DNA from: Saccharothrix carnea
Lineage (GTDB): Bacteria > Actinomycetota > Actinomycetes > Mycobacteriales > Pseudonocardiaceae
Assembly (NCBI RefSeq): GCF_003014735.1
Contig: NZ_PYAX01000002.1
Coordinates: forward strand, 825,951-889,950
Direction of reading: 5' to 3'
DNA: 64,000 nucleotides
The notes beneath the pieces were generated by a model, which saw only the letters and a list, made by a program, of their open reading frames with translations, made no database searches and was not told the origin of the DNA. Positions 55,149-63,920 of this stretch are shown here, piece by piece. The position numbers and the translations under genes were made by a program. Each line of letters begins with the position of its first letter. The stretch's first letter is position 1.

Positions 55149-55721
55149 ATGGCCGGACGCATCTCCTGGTGGTGGTCGCCGTGGTGGACGGTGGTCGCGT
55201 CCTTGGTGCCGGTGACGCTGGCGCTCTGGTCGGCCACCCCGCCCGGCGGCTACCTCGGACCGTGGCTGCTCGCATGCGGGCTCACGCTCCTGGTGATCAC
55301 GGCGTGGCTGATCATGGCCGTCGTCGCGGTGATCGTGCTGCCCCGGCCGCGGCTGCGGCACGCCGTGCGGTTGTGGCCGTTCCTGCTGGTGCCGGCGCTG
55401 CTGGGAGCGGGAACGATGGTGGTCGGCTCCGGCTCGGTGCCGCGCGCCGCGTTCGACGCGCACCGTTCGAGCCTCGAAGCCCTGGCCACGGAGGTGGCAC
55501 CGAACCAACGGGTCGAGGACCGCCGGGTCGGGTTGTTCACCGTGGACGTCAGCGCGGACAGGCCTGATGGGTGCACGTTGCTCACCGTGGAGGACGCGGG
55601 CATGTTCAGCACGGGAGGATGGGCCTACTGCCCGGACCGCGTACCGGTGAGCGCCCAGGGGGACGGGTACAAGTTCGCCACGTTCGAGGGCCCTTGGTAC
55701 GAGTACTGGTTCGAGTGGTGA
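55149..55721 (+). CDS. Membrane protein of unknown function (190 aa)
   Basis: The ATG at 55149 follows 17 bp after the lipase gene. Three hydrophobic segments occupy about residues 9-28, 38-62 and 72-92 (WWTVVASLVPVTLALW, WLLACGLTLLVITAWLIMAVVAVIVL, LWPFLLVPALLGAGTMVVG), then a 95-residue domain with two Cys (GCTLL, AYCPD), probably outside the membrane. No family is recognised. It is likely the third gene of the hydrolase operon and ends 24 bp from the convergent M20 gene. Confidence 0.65.
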   Translation: MAGRISWWWSPWWTVVASLVPVTLALWSATPPGGYLGPWLLACGLTLLVITAWLIMAVVAVIVLPRPRLRHAVRLWPFLLVPALLGAGTMVVGSGSVPRAAFDAHRSSLEALATEVAPNQRVEDRRVGLFTVDVSADRPDGCTLLTVEDAGMFSTGGWAYCPDRVPVSAQGDGYKFATFEGPWYEYWFEW

Positions 55722-55745
55722 TCACGTCACCGACATGGGCACCGC

Positions 55746-57020
55746 TCAGCCGGCCTCCAGCGAGCCCAGCGCCGCGTGCACCATGGCGCGCACCCCGACC
55801 GGCAGGGCGCGTTCGTCGGCGTGGAACGTCGGCTGGTGCAGGTCGCCCTGCGGACCCTCCCCCGACCAGATGCCCAGCCGCGCGTACGAACCGGGCACGT
55901 GCTCCAGGTACCAGCCGAAGTCCTCGCCGCCGCTGGACTGGGTGGTCGACGTGACGGCCCGCGGTCCCAGCGCGGCGGTGATCGCCTGCTGGAGCAGCGC
56001 GGTGCTCTCCGGGTCGTTGTCCACCACGGGCACGGCCCGGACGTGGTCGAGTTCGAACCGCACGCCCGTAGGCCGCAGCAACGAGCCGACGATCTCCTCC
56101 ACCAACGCGGGCAGCTGGCCGTTCACCACCGGGTCGCCGGTGCGCAGCGTGCCGCGCAGCACGCCTTCGCGCGGCGTGCCGTAGGGCGTTTCCGGCGCGT
56201 CCATCAGGCCCCACGCCAGCACGGTCCCGGCCCGGGGGTCGACCCGGCGCGCGAGCATCGCGGGCAGCCCGGTCGCCACCACGCCGAGCGCGTGCACCAC
56301 GTCGGAGCTCAGCTCGTTGCGCCTGCCCGTCCCGGACGCGCGCACCCGCAGTGCGAGCATGTCGCACGCCGACGTGACCGGCCCGACCCTGGTGCCGATC
56401 CGACCGACGAGCACCTTCGGGTCGCAGTGCAGGCCGAAGATCCGCTCGACGCCCTCGACCCCGCCCGCCGCGATCACGTCGTGCGCGCCGCCCGGCTCCT
56501 CCTCGGCGGGCTGGAACAGCAGCCGCACGCGGCCCGGCAGTGCCGGCGCGGACGCCAGTGCCGCCGCCGCGCCGAGCAGGATCGCGGTGTGCACGTCGTG
56601 GCCGCACGCGTGCGAGATACCCGGCACGCGCGAGGCCCACGGCTCCCCCGTGGTCTCCGGCACGGCCAGCGCGTCGATGTCGGCCCGCAGCGCGACGACC
56701 CGCGGCCCGTCGCCGACCTCGCAGATCACGCCGGTCCCGATCGGCAGCACGCGCGGCGCCAGGCCGAGGGAGCGCAGGACCTGCACGATCGTCGCCGTGG
56801 TGCGGAACTCCCGGCGCATCAGCTCGGGGTTGGCGTGCAGGGTGCGCCGCCACGCCATCACCAGCGCGAGGTTCGCGTCGAGCCACTCGTCCAGCCACCG
56901 CGGGCCGTGCCCGGCGCCCAGGTCGACCACGGGCGCGACGTCGTCGACGATCGGGCCGAACGGGACGGCGTCCGTGCCGCCGGTGGACGCGGGCAGCAGG
57001 TTGCTCGCAACAGAGGTCAT
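55746..57020 (-). CDS. M20D family amidohydrolase (N-acyl-amino acid/hippurate hydrolase type)
   Basis: The 424-residue cytoplasmic enzyme has VVALRADIDALAV, SHACGHDVHTAILLGAA (two metal ligands: His, Asp-His) and LFQPAEEEPGGAHDVI (Glu-Glu, catalytic base and metal ligand), followed by the lid domain and HCDP, with a final SSGGEDFGWY. This is the M20D aminoacylase pattern. It would release free amino acids from N-acyl derivatives. It is monocistronic; a long hairpin-bearing gap separates it from the divergent sigma factor. Confidence 0.9.
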   Translation of the reverse strand: MTSVASNLLPASTGGTDAVPFGPIVDDVAPVVDLGAGHGPRWLDEWLDANLALVMAWRRTLHANPELMRREFRTTATIVQVLRSLGLAPRVLPIGTGVICEVGDGPRVVALRADIDALAVPETTGEPWASRVPGISHACGHDVHTAILLGAAAALASAPALPGRVRLLFQPAEEEPGGAHDVIAAGGVEGVERIFGLHCDPKVLVGRIGTRVGPVTSACDMLALRVRASGTGRRNELSSDVVHALGVVATGLPAMLARRVDPRAGTVLAWGLMDAPETPYGTPREGVLRGTLRTGDPVVNGQLPALVEEIVGSLLRPTGVRFELDHVRAVPVVDNDPESTALLQQAITAALGPRAVTSTTQSSGGEDFGWYLEHVPGSYARLGIWSGEGPQGDLHQPTFHADERALPVGVRAMVHAALGSLEAG

Positions 57021-57235
57021 GGTGGACTTCGCCGTTCGTGCCAGGGGCGTCAGGCCTCTTCGGGGAGCGACACGTCGCTCGTGTCGGGCACATCTTCACC
57101 CACTCTTCGTGCAAGATCCACTGCGCCACGTCGCAATCGCCCGATCGGATGGACGATTCACGCGGGCACGGCCGCCGCGCCTTTCCTGGCCAACACCGAC
57201 CTACGCGGCGCGAGTGCCGCTCGCCCGTGCGACTC

Positions 57236-57275
57236 TCTTCCGCCGAAGGGCCGGTGTGGGACCTTCGGCGGAAGA
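57236..57275. promoter_or_regulatory. Long perfect hairpin in the M20/sigma-factor divergent gap
   Basis: A perfect 14-bp stem (57236-57249 with 57262-57275) closes a 12-nt loop in the 383-bp region between two divergent genes. A terminator is unexpected there, so it may be a regulator site, a leader structure or the end of an unseen small RNA. The rest of 57021-57403 shows no gene. Confidence 0.5.
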
Positions 57276-57403
57276 CGCGCGGGAAGGTGATCTTGTCGCT
57301 CGGCACGCCGGTGGAACCTCTTGCCCTCGGCGTGCAACGGATCGGGCCGGTTCCCCGTTGAGGGGCGTGATCACAAGCCAAGTGGCCGGTCGGGAGAGTG
57401 CCG

Positions 57404-57898
57404 ATGGAGTTCGGTGAGTACGTGGTCGGGCGGCGCCCGGCGCTGATGCGGTTCGCCACGGTGCTGACCTGCCAGACCTGGCTGGCCGAGGACATCGTCA
57501 GCGACGTGCTCGGTCGTGCCTACGAGCGGTGGGACCGGATCTCGGTGATGGCCGAGCCGCACGCCTACGTGCGGCGGATGGTCGTCAACGAGTACCTGTC
57601 CTGGCGACGGCGGCTGGCCCGCACGTCGCCCCGGGCCGAGGTCGAGCCGGACGTCCCGTTCAGCGACGGCGCCGACGAGCGGGCAAGGCGCGACGCGCTG
57701 ATCCGCCGGTTGGCCCGCCTGCCCCGGCGGCAGCGCGCGGCGGTCGTGCTGCGCTACTACGCCGGGCTGTCCGACGCCGAGATCGGCGCCGAGCTGGGTT
57801 GCCGGGTGACGACGGTGCGCAGCCAGATCTCCCGGGCGCTCGCCACCCTCCGGGTCGACCTCACCGCCAACCCCCACACCTACCAGGAGACGAGATGA
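57404..57898 (+). CDS. SigE-family RNA polymerase sigma factor
   Basis: The ATG at 57404 (MEFGEYVVGRRPALMRFATVLT) has GGGAGA 6 bp upstream and gives 164 residues, normal for the actinobacterial SigE-like ECF subfamily. Region 2 spans about 1-70 (AEDIVSDVLGRAYERWDRI), and region 4 RLPRRQRAAVVLRYYAGLSDAEIGAELGCRVTTVRSQISRALATLR (about 108-153). It overlaps the next gene by 4 bp (ATGA), which looks like its membrane partner and likely anti-sigma factor. Confidence 0.9.
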   Translation: MEFGEYVVGRRPALMRFATVLTCQTWLAEDIVSDVLGRAYERWDRISVMAEPHAYVRRMVVNEYLSWRRRLARTSPRAEVEPDVPFSDGADERARRDALIRRLARLPRRQRAAVVLRYYAGLSDAEIGAELGCRVTTVRSQISRALATLRVDLTANPHTYQETR

Positions 57899-58716
57899 CC
57901 GACCTGCGCGCGCTCAACGACGCCTTCGAGGAGCTGGAGCGGCGGGCCGACGCCGCCACCGCCGCCCGGCCGTTCGACCTGCCACACCGCAACCGTGCGC
58001 AGGCGTCGCGGCTGGTGCCGATGGCCCTCGCCGCCGCCGCGGTGGCGGGCCTGGTGACCGGTGCGGTGCTGCTCGTGCCGAACAACGACCCCGGCACGCA
58101 GGCGGCCCAGCCCGGCGGTTCCACGACGACCGCGCCCATCACCACCACCACGGCAACGCCACCGCCACCGGCCTACGACAACCCCGAGCTGCTGGCGGAG
58201 CGGTTCCGGGCCGTGCTCGGCGACCTGGCGACGTTCACCGTGACCGAGACCGGACCGGGTGCCTCGGTGATGACCCTGCCCGATAGGCCGATCACCACCA
58301 CGGCGGCCACCGCCACGGCACCGACCACCACGGCGCCGAGCACGACGGGTCCCCAACAGCCGAAGACCATCGGCTCCTCGATCGTGGGCACGCTGACCTC
58401 GGCCGGCGTGACCGGCGGCTTCGACCTGCTGATGTACCCGGGCCTGGGCCGTGACGGGGCGTGGTGCGACGCCCCCGACGAGCCGAGCTGCAGCGTGCGC
58501 GAGCTGCCCGACGGCTCGTCGCTGGCCACCAGCCAGGTCGCCCTGGAAAGCGGGGGCGTGACCCACCAGATCTCGCTCGTCCGCCCGGACGGCCTGGTGT
58601 TCGTCATGCACGTGAGCAACCGGCAGTCACCCAAGGGCAGCGGCCCCGTGCTCGGCACCCACCCCCCGCTGACCGTCGAGCAGTTGGTGCGGATCGCCAC
58701 GTCCGACCGCTGGTGA
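57895..58716 (+). CDS. Putative membrane anti-sigma factor
   Basis: The 273-residue protein has a cytoplasmic helical N-terminus (MTDLRALNDAFEELERRADA, 1-40), one membrane segment at about 44-62 (PMALAAAAVAGLVTGAVLLV) and an outside part. That part has two Thr/Pro-rich linkers flanking a short alpha/beta piece and a C-terminal domain with WCDAPDEPSC, a probable disulfide. This layout, and the 4-bp overlap with a SigE-type sigma gene, fits a regulator of that sigma factor, but no zinc-binding anti-sigma motif is present. The trigger is unknown. Confidence 0.7.
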   Translation: MTDLRALNDAFEELERRADAATAARPFDLPHRNRAQASRLVPMALAAAAVAGLVTGAVLLVPNNDPGTQAAQPGGSTTTAPITTTTATPPPPAYDNPELLAERFRAVLGDLATFTVTETGPGASVMTLPDRPITTTAATATAPTTTAPSTTGPQQPKTIGSSIVGTLTSAGVTGGFDLLMYPGLGRDGAWCDAPDEPSCSVRELPDGSSLATSQVALESGGVTHQISLVRPDGLVFVMHVSNRQSPKGSGPVLGTHPPLTVEQLVRIATSDRW

Positions 58717-58739
58717 CGGCCGAGCGACGACGCTGACCA

Positions 58740-58778
58740 CGACCGGGGATCACGGACCAGGCCCGCGATCCCCGGTCG
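58740..58778. terminator. Bidirectional hairpin between convergent genes
   Basis: A perfect 12-bp stem (58740-58751 with 58767-58778) lies between the anti-sigma gene and the convergent peptidase gene and can end both transcripts. Confidence 0.7.
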
Positions 58779-58784
58779 CCGCGG

Positions 58785-61700
58785 TCAGGCCCTGAGCCGG
58801 TAGGCCCGCAGGACCGTCTGGTCGACCGTGTTGCCGTCCGTGTCGGAGGCGACGACCCGCAGCGAGACGTACCCGCCCGGCTTGCCGCCCACCGGGACGA
58901 CCGACCGCACCGGCACCCAGTTCGCGCCGTCGTCGAACGACGCGAACGCCGTCAGCTCGCGCACGGTCGCCTTGCCCGCACCGGCCTGCCGTGACGCGGT
59001 GAACCGCACCGGCAGCGGCACCCCGGCCCGTGCGCTGTTGCGGAGGTCGAGCGGGATCGCGTAGCCCACCTGCAACAGCGGCAACTTGCCCTCCGCGTCG
59101 GCCGCGCTGGTGAAGCCCCACGTGGTGTGCACGGTCGTGGACAGCTCCAGCTGCGGCACGCCACCGCGGGCCGCGTCGAGGGAGAGCTCGTAGCGACCGG
59201 GTTCGGCCGGCACGTCCCACCGGCCGCGGCGCGGGTCGTAGCCGATCCCGAGCGACACGCCGTCCCGCTTGAGTTCCATGCTGCCGTAGCCGGTGGCGGT
59301 CCAGGACTCGACGGCGCTGCCGGTCGCGAACGGCGAGACCTTCGCCTCGATGCCGTTGCCGGTCCTGGTCACGCCACCGCCGGCCGCCCACTGCACGACC
59401 GACGTCCCATCGAGCCGAGGCGCGGCGACCGCGGCGTTCCAGTCACGCCGGTACCGGCGGCCCGGTTCGAACGCGGCGGGTTCGAGGTCGGACCAGATGC
59501 CGACCTGCGGGTCGCGCGCGTCCACACCGAACATGCGGCCGATGAAGCCCTCCTGGTACCAGCCGATGCCGTTGCCCGCGCTGTAGTACTCGGTGCGGGC
59601 CACCGGCGCGACCAGCGCCTCGTCCAGCAGGACGCCCAGGTTGTCCACCGCGGCACCCCGGACCACCGGGTACAGGCGCTGGCGGACCAGACCGTCCGCG
59701 CCCGAGGACCGGTAGGTGGCCTTGACCTCGGCCAGCTCGCTCCGCGTCACCCGGTACGCCCTGCCGGACGGCAGCGCGCCCTGCTCGGGGAAGAACAGGT
59801 TGTAGCTGACCGGCGAGGAGTCGATCGCGTGCACCGCGACCACGCCGCCGATCCCGGCCAGGAGCTGCTCCGCGCCGTGGTCGGACGCCGACAGCACCGG
59901 AAGCGCGGTCTGCGGGGCGTTCGGGAACGGCAACGGCCCGAGCAGCAGCACGGCCGCCGCACCGGCGTCCTTCAGCTGCTGCGCCACCGCGTAGAGGTCC
60001 TCGTCGGTGCCTTCCAGCACGACGAGCGCGCCCGTGACGTCACCGTCGCGCCGGGCGGTGCGGAACTCGTGCTTGCCGGGCGGGAAGTACGGGCTCGCGT
60101 CGGCGTAGCGCACCGGCAGCCCGAACCCGCCCAGCGCCACCCGCGGCTGCGCGGCCTTGAGCGTGGTCGAGTACGTCAACTGCGGCAACGGGTCGCCGAA
60201 CGACAGGCCGTACACCGGCGTGGAGCCCTCGACCGGCCCGGTGACGCCGGAGGTCTTGCCCGGCTCCATGGGCACGCTCAGGTCGACCTCGCGGTGCAGC
60301 GGTCGCACGCCGCCGTCGCCGAGGTCGACCGTGATGGGCTTGCCCTGCCTCGCGTCCAGCTCCACGGTCACGTCGGCGGCCGTCGACACCTTGCCCGCGA
60401 CCTCGGTGACGGAGATCGGCGTGTACCAGCTCGCGAGCGCGGAGTGCTGCTCGACCCGGCCGAGCACGGCGTAGTCGGACACCGGCAGCTTGACCGTGCC
60501 CCGGCCCTCGGCGTCGAGCGGGAGCGTGCTCGACTTCCCGGTCTTCAGGTCCACCAGCAGCACGAACTCGTTGACCGGCGCCTTGCCGTCGCGCCCGGTG
60601 ATCCGGACGGTCAGCGCGTGGCGCTCCTCCTGCACGTACGCGCCCACCGAGGTGGTGACGCGGACGCCGTCCGCGGACGCCTCGACGTGCCCGAAGAACG
60701 TGCCGAGCCCTTTGCGGGGGTCGAGCCGCACGACCACCGGCGCGGTGCCGTGCGCGGGCACCGTGACGCTCGACGGCACGGTGAAGTCGGCGCCGAGGTC
60801 GTGCCGCAGCTGCAACGTGACCGGCTGGTCGCCGTCGTTGGTGTAGGTGATCGTCTTGTCGTGCACGGTCGTGTGCGGCCATTCCACCAGCCCGAACGAG
60901 AGGCTGCCGACGTCCGCGCGCACCTGCTGCTCGACCGCGCGCCGCACGTCGAGCAGCCCCGTGCCGACGTGGTCGGGCGAGTCCGCGAGCGGCTTGACCG
61001 ACCCCATCAGGTGCGCCTTGAGCTGCGGCGCGGTCCAGGTGGGGTGGCGCTGCGCCAGGATCGCGGCGGCGCCCGCCACGTGCGGCGCGGCCATCGACGT
61101 GCCGGTCAGCCGCGCGTGCAGGTCGCCGACCGCCTCGTCCGGCAACGTGCCGTCCGCCCGTGCCGCCACGATGTCCGTGCCGGGCGCGGCGATGTCGGGC
61201 TTGACCGCGTAGTCGCCGAGCCTGGGCCCGCGCGAGGACGACTCGTGCAGCTGCCCCTGCTTGGTGAGGTTCGCGACGGCCAGCGCCTCGTTCGCCGCGG
61301 CGGGTGTCGAGACCTTGCGGTAGGTGTAGGCGTTGCCCGCCGCGACCACGAACAGCGTGCCCGTCTCCGCCGTGAGCCGGTCGACGGCCAGCGACAGCGG
61401 ATCCGAACCGTCGCTCTGGTCACCGCCGAGGCTCAGGTTGACGACCTTGGCCTTGACCTCGCGGGCCGCCCACTCCATGCCCGCGATGACCGCGCTCTCC
61501 GGGCAGTCCCACGTGCCGCAGACCCGTCCGATGGCGAGCCGGGCGCCCTTGGCGACCCCGCTGTACGTGCCGCCGCGCCCGGCGACGGTGGCCGCGACGT
61601 GCGTGCCGTGGCCGACGTTGTCCTGGATGCCCTCGCCGGTGAAGTCCCGGGCGGCCACCACGACGTCCTTCAGCTCCGGGTGCTGCTGGTCGTAGCCGGT

Positions 61701-62249
61701 GTCCAGGACGGCCACGGTCACGCCGCCGCCGTCGAACCCGGCCTGCCACGCGCCCGGCGCGTCCACCATCGGCACGCTCTGGTCGAGCGTGACCCTGGCC
61801 TTGCCGTCGAGCCAGAGCTTGTCGGCGGCTTGGACGCCCACCTGGCGGTCCGCCCACCGCCGTGCGGCTTCGGACTTCACGACGGCGGCCGACGCACCCA
61901 CCTCTTGGGTGAGCAGCGGGATGTGATCGGTTCTCGCGTCGTCGTAGCCGAAGTCGAGCAGTGCCGTGACGTCGAAGAACCGCTTGTCGACCCGGTCGTG
62001 CGCCAGGTCGTCGAGCGCGTCCTCCGGCACCACGAACTGGTGGTCGTCCTCGACGTACCGGACGAACCTCGCCCCCGGACGCCCTTCGATGCGGACGAGC
62101 GCCCCCTGCTCGTCCACGACCACCTTGTCGCCGGTGATCAACGTGATGGTCCGGGCCGCTACCCCGGCCACCGGCGCCGCCTGTGCCGCGACCGGGCTCA
62201 CCAGCCCGGCCGCGAGCACGGCGACCACCAACCAGCGTGCGTGACGCAC
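58785..62249 (-). CDS. Exported subtilisin-like S8 serine peptidase (large)
   Basis: The 1154-residue protein has a signal peptide (to about residue 25) and a propeptide of roughly 120 residues. The catalytic triad is Asp183 (VLDTGYD), His214 (NVGHGTHVAAT) and Ser385 (GTSMAAPHVAG), with oxyanion Asn306 (AAGN). After residue 450 come long beta-rich domains, including a PA-like insertion (LEGTDEDLYAVAQQLKDAGAAAVLLLG) and C-terminal sandwich domains. It is a typical streptomycete-style exoprotease, much larger than subtilisin. It is followed upstream by a CE1 esterase on the same strand, 111 bp away, a gap with no clear signal. Confidence 0.9.
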   Translation of the reverse strand: MRHARWLVVAVLAAGLVSPVAAQAAPVAGVAARTITLITGDKVVVDEQGALVRIEGRPGARFVRYVEDDHQFVVPEDALDDLAHDRVDKRFFDVTALLDFGYDDARTDHIPLLTQEVGASAAVVKSEAARRWADRQVGVQAADKLWLDGKARVTLDQSVPMVDAPGAWQAGFDGGGVTVAVLDTGYDQQHPELKDVVVAARDFTGEGIQDNVGHGTHVAATVAGRGGTYSGVAKGARLAIGRVCGTWDCPESAVIAGMEWAAREVKAKVVNLSLGGDQSDGSDPLSLAVDRLTAETGTLFVVAAGNAYTYRKVSTPAAANEALAVANLTKQGQLHESSSRGPRLGDYAVKPDIAAPGTDIVAARADGTLPDEAVGDLHARLTGTSMAAPHVAGAAAILAQRHPTWTAPQLKAHLMGSVKPLADSPDHVGTGLLDVRRAVEQQVRADVGSLSFGLVEWPHTTVHDKTITYTNDGDQPVTLQLRHDLGADFTVPSSVTVPAHGTAPVVVRLDPRKGLGTFFGHVEASADGVRVTTSVGAYVQEERHALTVRITGRDGKAPVNEFVLLVDLKTGKSSTLPLDAEGRGTVKLPVSDYAVLGRVEQHSALASWYTPISVTEVAGKVSTAADVTVELDARQGKPITVDLGDGGVRPLHREVDLSVPMEPGKTSGVTGPVEGSTPVYGLSFGDPLPQLTYSTTLKAAQPRVALGGFGLPVRYADASPYFPPGKHEFRTARRDGDVTGALVVLEGTDEDLYAVAQQLKDAGAAAVLLLGPLPFPNAPQTALPVLSASDHGAEQLLAGIGGVVAVHAIDSSPVSYNLFFPEQGALPSGRAYRVTRSELAEVKATYRSSGADGLVRQRLYPVVRGAAVDNLGVLLDEALVAPVARTEYYSAGNGIGWYQEGFIGRMFGVDARDPQVGIWSDLEPAAFEPGRRYRRDWNAAVAAPRLDGTSVVQWAAGGGVTRTGNGIEAKVSPFATGSAVESWTATGYGSMELKRDGVSLGIGYDPRRGRWDVPAEPGRYELSLDAARGGVPQLELSTTVHTTWGFTSAADAEGKLPLLQVGYAIPLDLRNSARAGVPLPVRFTASRQAGAGKATVRELTAFASFDDGANWVPVRSVVPVGGKPGGYVSLRVVASDTDGNTVDQTVLRAYRLRA

Positions 62250-62360
62250 GTGTTGCCTCCCCAGTGATGAACGCGCTTTCCCGGAGGAGACTCACCGGAA
62301 CGCTCCGAGGTTGCACCGGGTGGAACACGCGTCGTTCACAGTTGCGCGGAGGTCGACGGG

Positions 62361-63542
62361 TCAGATCGCGGTGCAGTCGGCTTTGTCGGTCCACTCCGTG
62401 CCGCACCGGTAGAGCGCGAAAGGCGTGTTGTAGCCGTAGCGGGCACCCAGGGTGTTGTACTCGCCGACGTCGATCCGCTGGGCCACGTAGTGGTCGGTCG
62501 CGGTGGCGGTGACCTTGTCGCTGTAAGGCGGACGGGAGGTCGTGCCGGTGGTGGTCGTCGTCGGGGTGACGCCGCCGTCGAGGCCCCAGAAGCGGGCCAG
62601 GTGGTAGGCGGTGCAGATGTCGACGTCCAGCATGTACGCGGCGGTGCTGCCGCACTGGGCGGTGCCGGTGCCCGGGTCGACGGGCTGGCCGTGGTTCATG
62701 CCGGTGATCGAGTAGTACTCGACCGTGCCGCCGTAGACGCGGTGCGGGTAGCCGGCCACGGTGTCGCTGACGTCCGGTGTCTGGTCGGTGCCGTTGACGT
62801 TCGTCCACTGCTCGACCAGTTCGGTGCCGTTGAGCGGCCGCACAGTGGTATCGGCGGTGCCGTGCCAGATGGACACCTTCGGCCGCGGGCCGGAGTGCGC
62901 GAACGCCGCGCGGACCTTGTCGCCCCACTGGGCGGGGCTGAGATTCGTGCCGGGGTTCATGCAGCTGAACGCGGCTACCGTCGACGTGGCGCACTGGTAG
63001 GGCAGCCCGGCCACGATGCCGCCGCCGGAGAACACGTCCGGGTAGGTGGCGAGCATGACCGCGGTCATCGCCCCACCCGCGGACAGCCCGCTGACGTACG
63101 CGGAGGTGGCGCCGTTGTCCTGCTTGGCCTTGTCCACCATCTGCTTGATGGACAGCGCTTCCCCGGAGCCGCGGCGGGTGTCGCCCGGCTCGAACCAGTT
63201 GAAGCAGGAGTTGGCGTTGTTCTGGGACTTCTGCTGCGGCACCACGACCGTGAACTTCCACCGGTCGGCCAGTTGCGGCCACCCGGTGGCCGTGCCGTAG
63301 CCGGTGGCGTTCTGCGTGCAGCCGTGCAGGGCGACGACGACCGGGCGGCCCGCGGGCAGCCCGGCGGGCACGTAGCGGAACATCTGCAGGTTGCCCGGGT
63401 TCGTCCCGAAACCGGTGACCTCCTGCAAGGTCGCGGCGGCGGCGGGTCCTGGCGAGGAGACCAGGTGGACCGCGGTGGCCAGCACCGCGACGAGTGCCGC
63501 GGCGAGACCGCGAACGGGCCGGACAGGGCGACGATCCGACAT
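62361..63542 (-). CDS. Exported CE1-type esterase, PHB depolymerase/feruloyl or acetylxylan esterase family
   Basis: The start is ATG 63542 (MSDRRPVRPVRGLAAALVAVL), with GGAGG 8 bp upstream; the longer GTG at 63557 sits in the ribosome site. It gives 393 residues with a signal peptide. VVVALHGCTQNATGYGTATGWPQLADRWKF and YVSGLSAGGAM (Ser154) are the CE1/PHB-depolymerase pattern; GMNHGQP likely holds the His. The last 80 residues form an extra beta module after a Thr-rich linker. Xylan de-acetylation or feruloyl removal fits the nearby operators, but PHB depolymerase is possible. Confidence 0.83.
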   Translation of the reverse strand: MSDRRPVRPVRGLAAALVAVLATAVHLVSSPGPAAAATLQEVTGFGTNPGNLQMFRYVPAGLPAGRPVVVALHGCTQNATGYGTATGWPQLADRWKFTVVVPQQKSQNNANSCFNWFEPGDTRRGSGEALSIKQMVDKAKQDNGATSAYVSGLSAGGAMTAVMLATYPDVFSGGGIVAGLPYQCATSTVAAFSCMNPGTNLSPAQWGDKVRAAFAHSGPRPKVSIWHGTADTTVRPLNGTELVEQWTNVNGTDQTPDVSDTVAGYPHRVYGGTVEYYSITGMNHGQPVDPGTGTAQCGSTAAYMLDVDICTAYHLARFWGLDGGVTPTTTTTGTTSRPPYSDKVTATATDHYVAQRIDVGEYNTLGARYGYNTPFALYRCGTEWTDKADCTAI

Positions 63543-63730
63543 GGGCGCATCCTCCACGTTGAGTGATGGCGGTCACGTGCGATGCGTCCGACGCTAGGAG
63601 CCCCCGGTGCCGTCCGTCGCTGGTGACCCACGCCACTCTTCACGCCGCGCCCGTGTGTGGCGCCGCCACACCGGCCCGCCGCATCCCTTCCGCACACGGA
63701 ACCGATCCAGCCTTGAGTCGCCGGACGTTC

Positions 63731-63885
63731 CGATACTTTCGGATACCGTCGAAGCTCGCCAACCCGAACCGATCTCCTGCGGTACCAGCATTCTCGCGTC
63801 TCTATAGGTGAATCTCAATCCTTGACGCCGCCGATCATCCACCTTAGTTTTCGAAAGCATCAACCGGACACGTCGCAACTTTCGG
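63731..63885. promoter_or_regulatory. Three AAAG/CTTTCG motifs in the promoter of the right-end gene
   Basis: CGATACTTTCGG (63731-63742) nearly equals the site at 27674-27685. TTTTCGAAAG (63848-63857), with the perfect palindrome TTTCGAAA, overlaps the predicted -10 box, and ACTTTCGG (63878-63885) follows. Placement over the promoter is as expected for a LacI-type repressor. Confidence 0.5.
63822..63850 (+). promoter_or_regulatory. Putative sigma-70 promoter of the right-end gene
   Basis: TTGACG (63822-63827), 17 bp, TAGTTT (63845-63850), about 70 bp before the ATG at 63921. The palindromic TTTCGAAA starts inside the -10 box. Confidence 0.6.
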
Positions 63886-63920
63886 TCCGTCGTCGGTCCG
63901 GCCAGCCCTTGGAGGAAGTG

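Noticed and set aside
59127..62267. A 1046-codon plus-strand frame opposite the S8 peptidase
   Set aside because: Low-complexity Arg/His/Val sequence, no domain, and the minus-strand gene has an intact catalytic triad.
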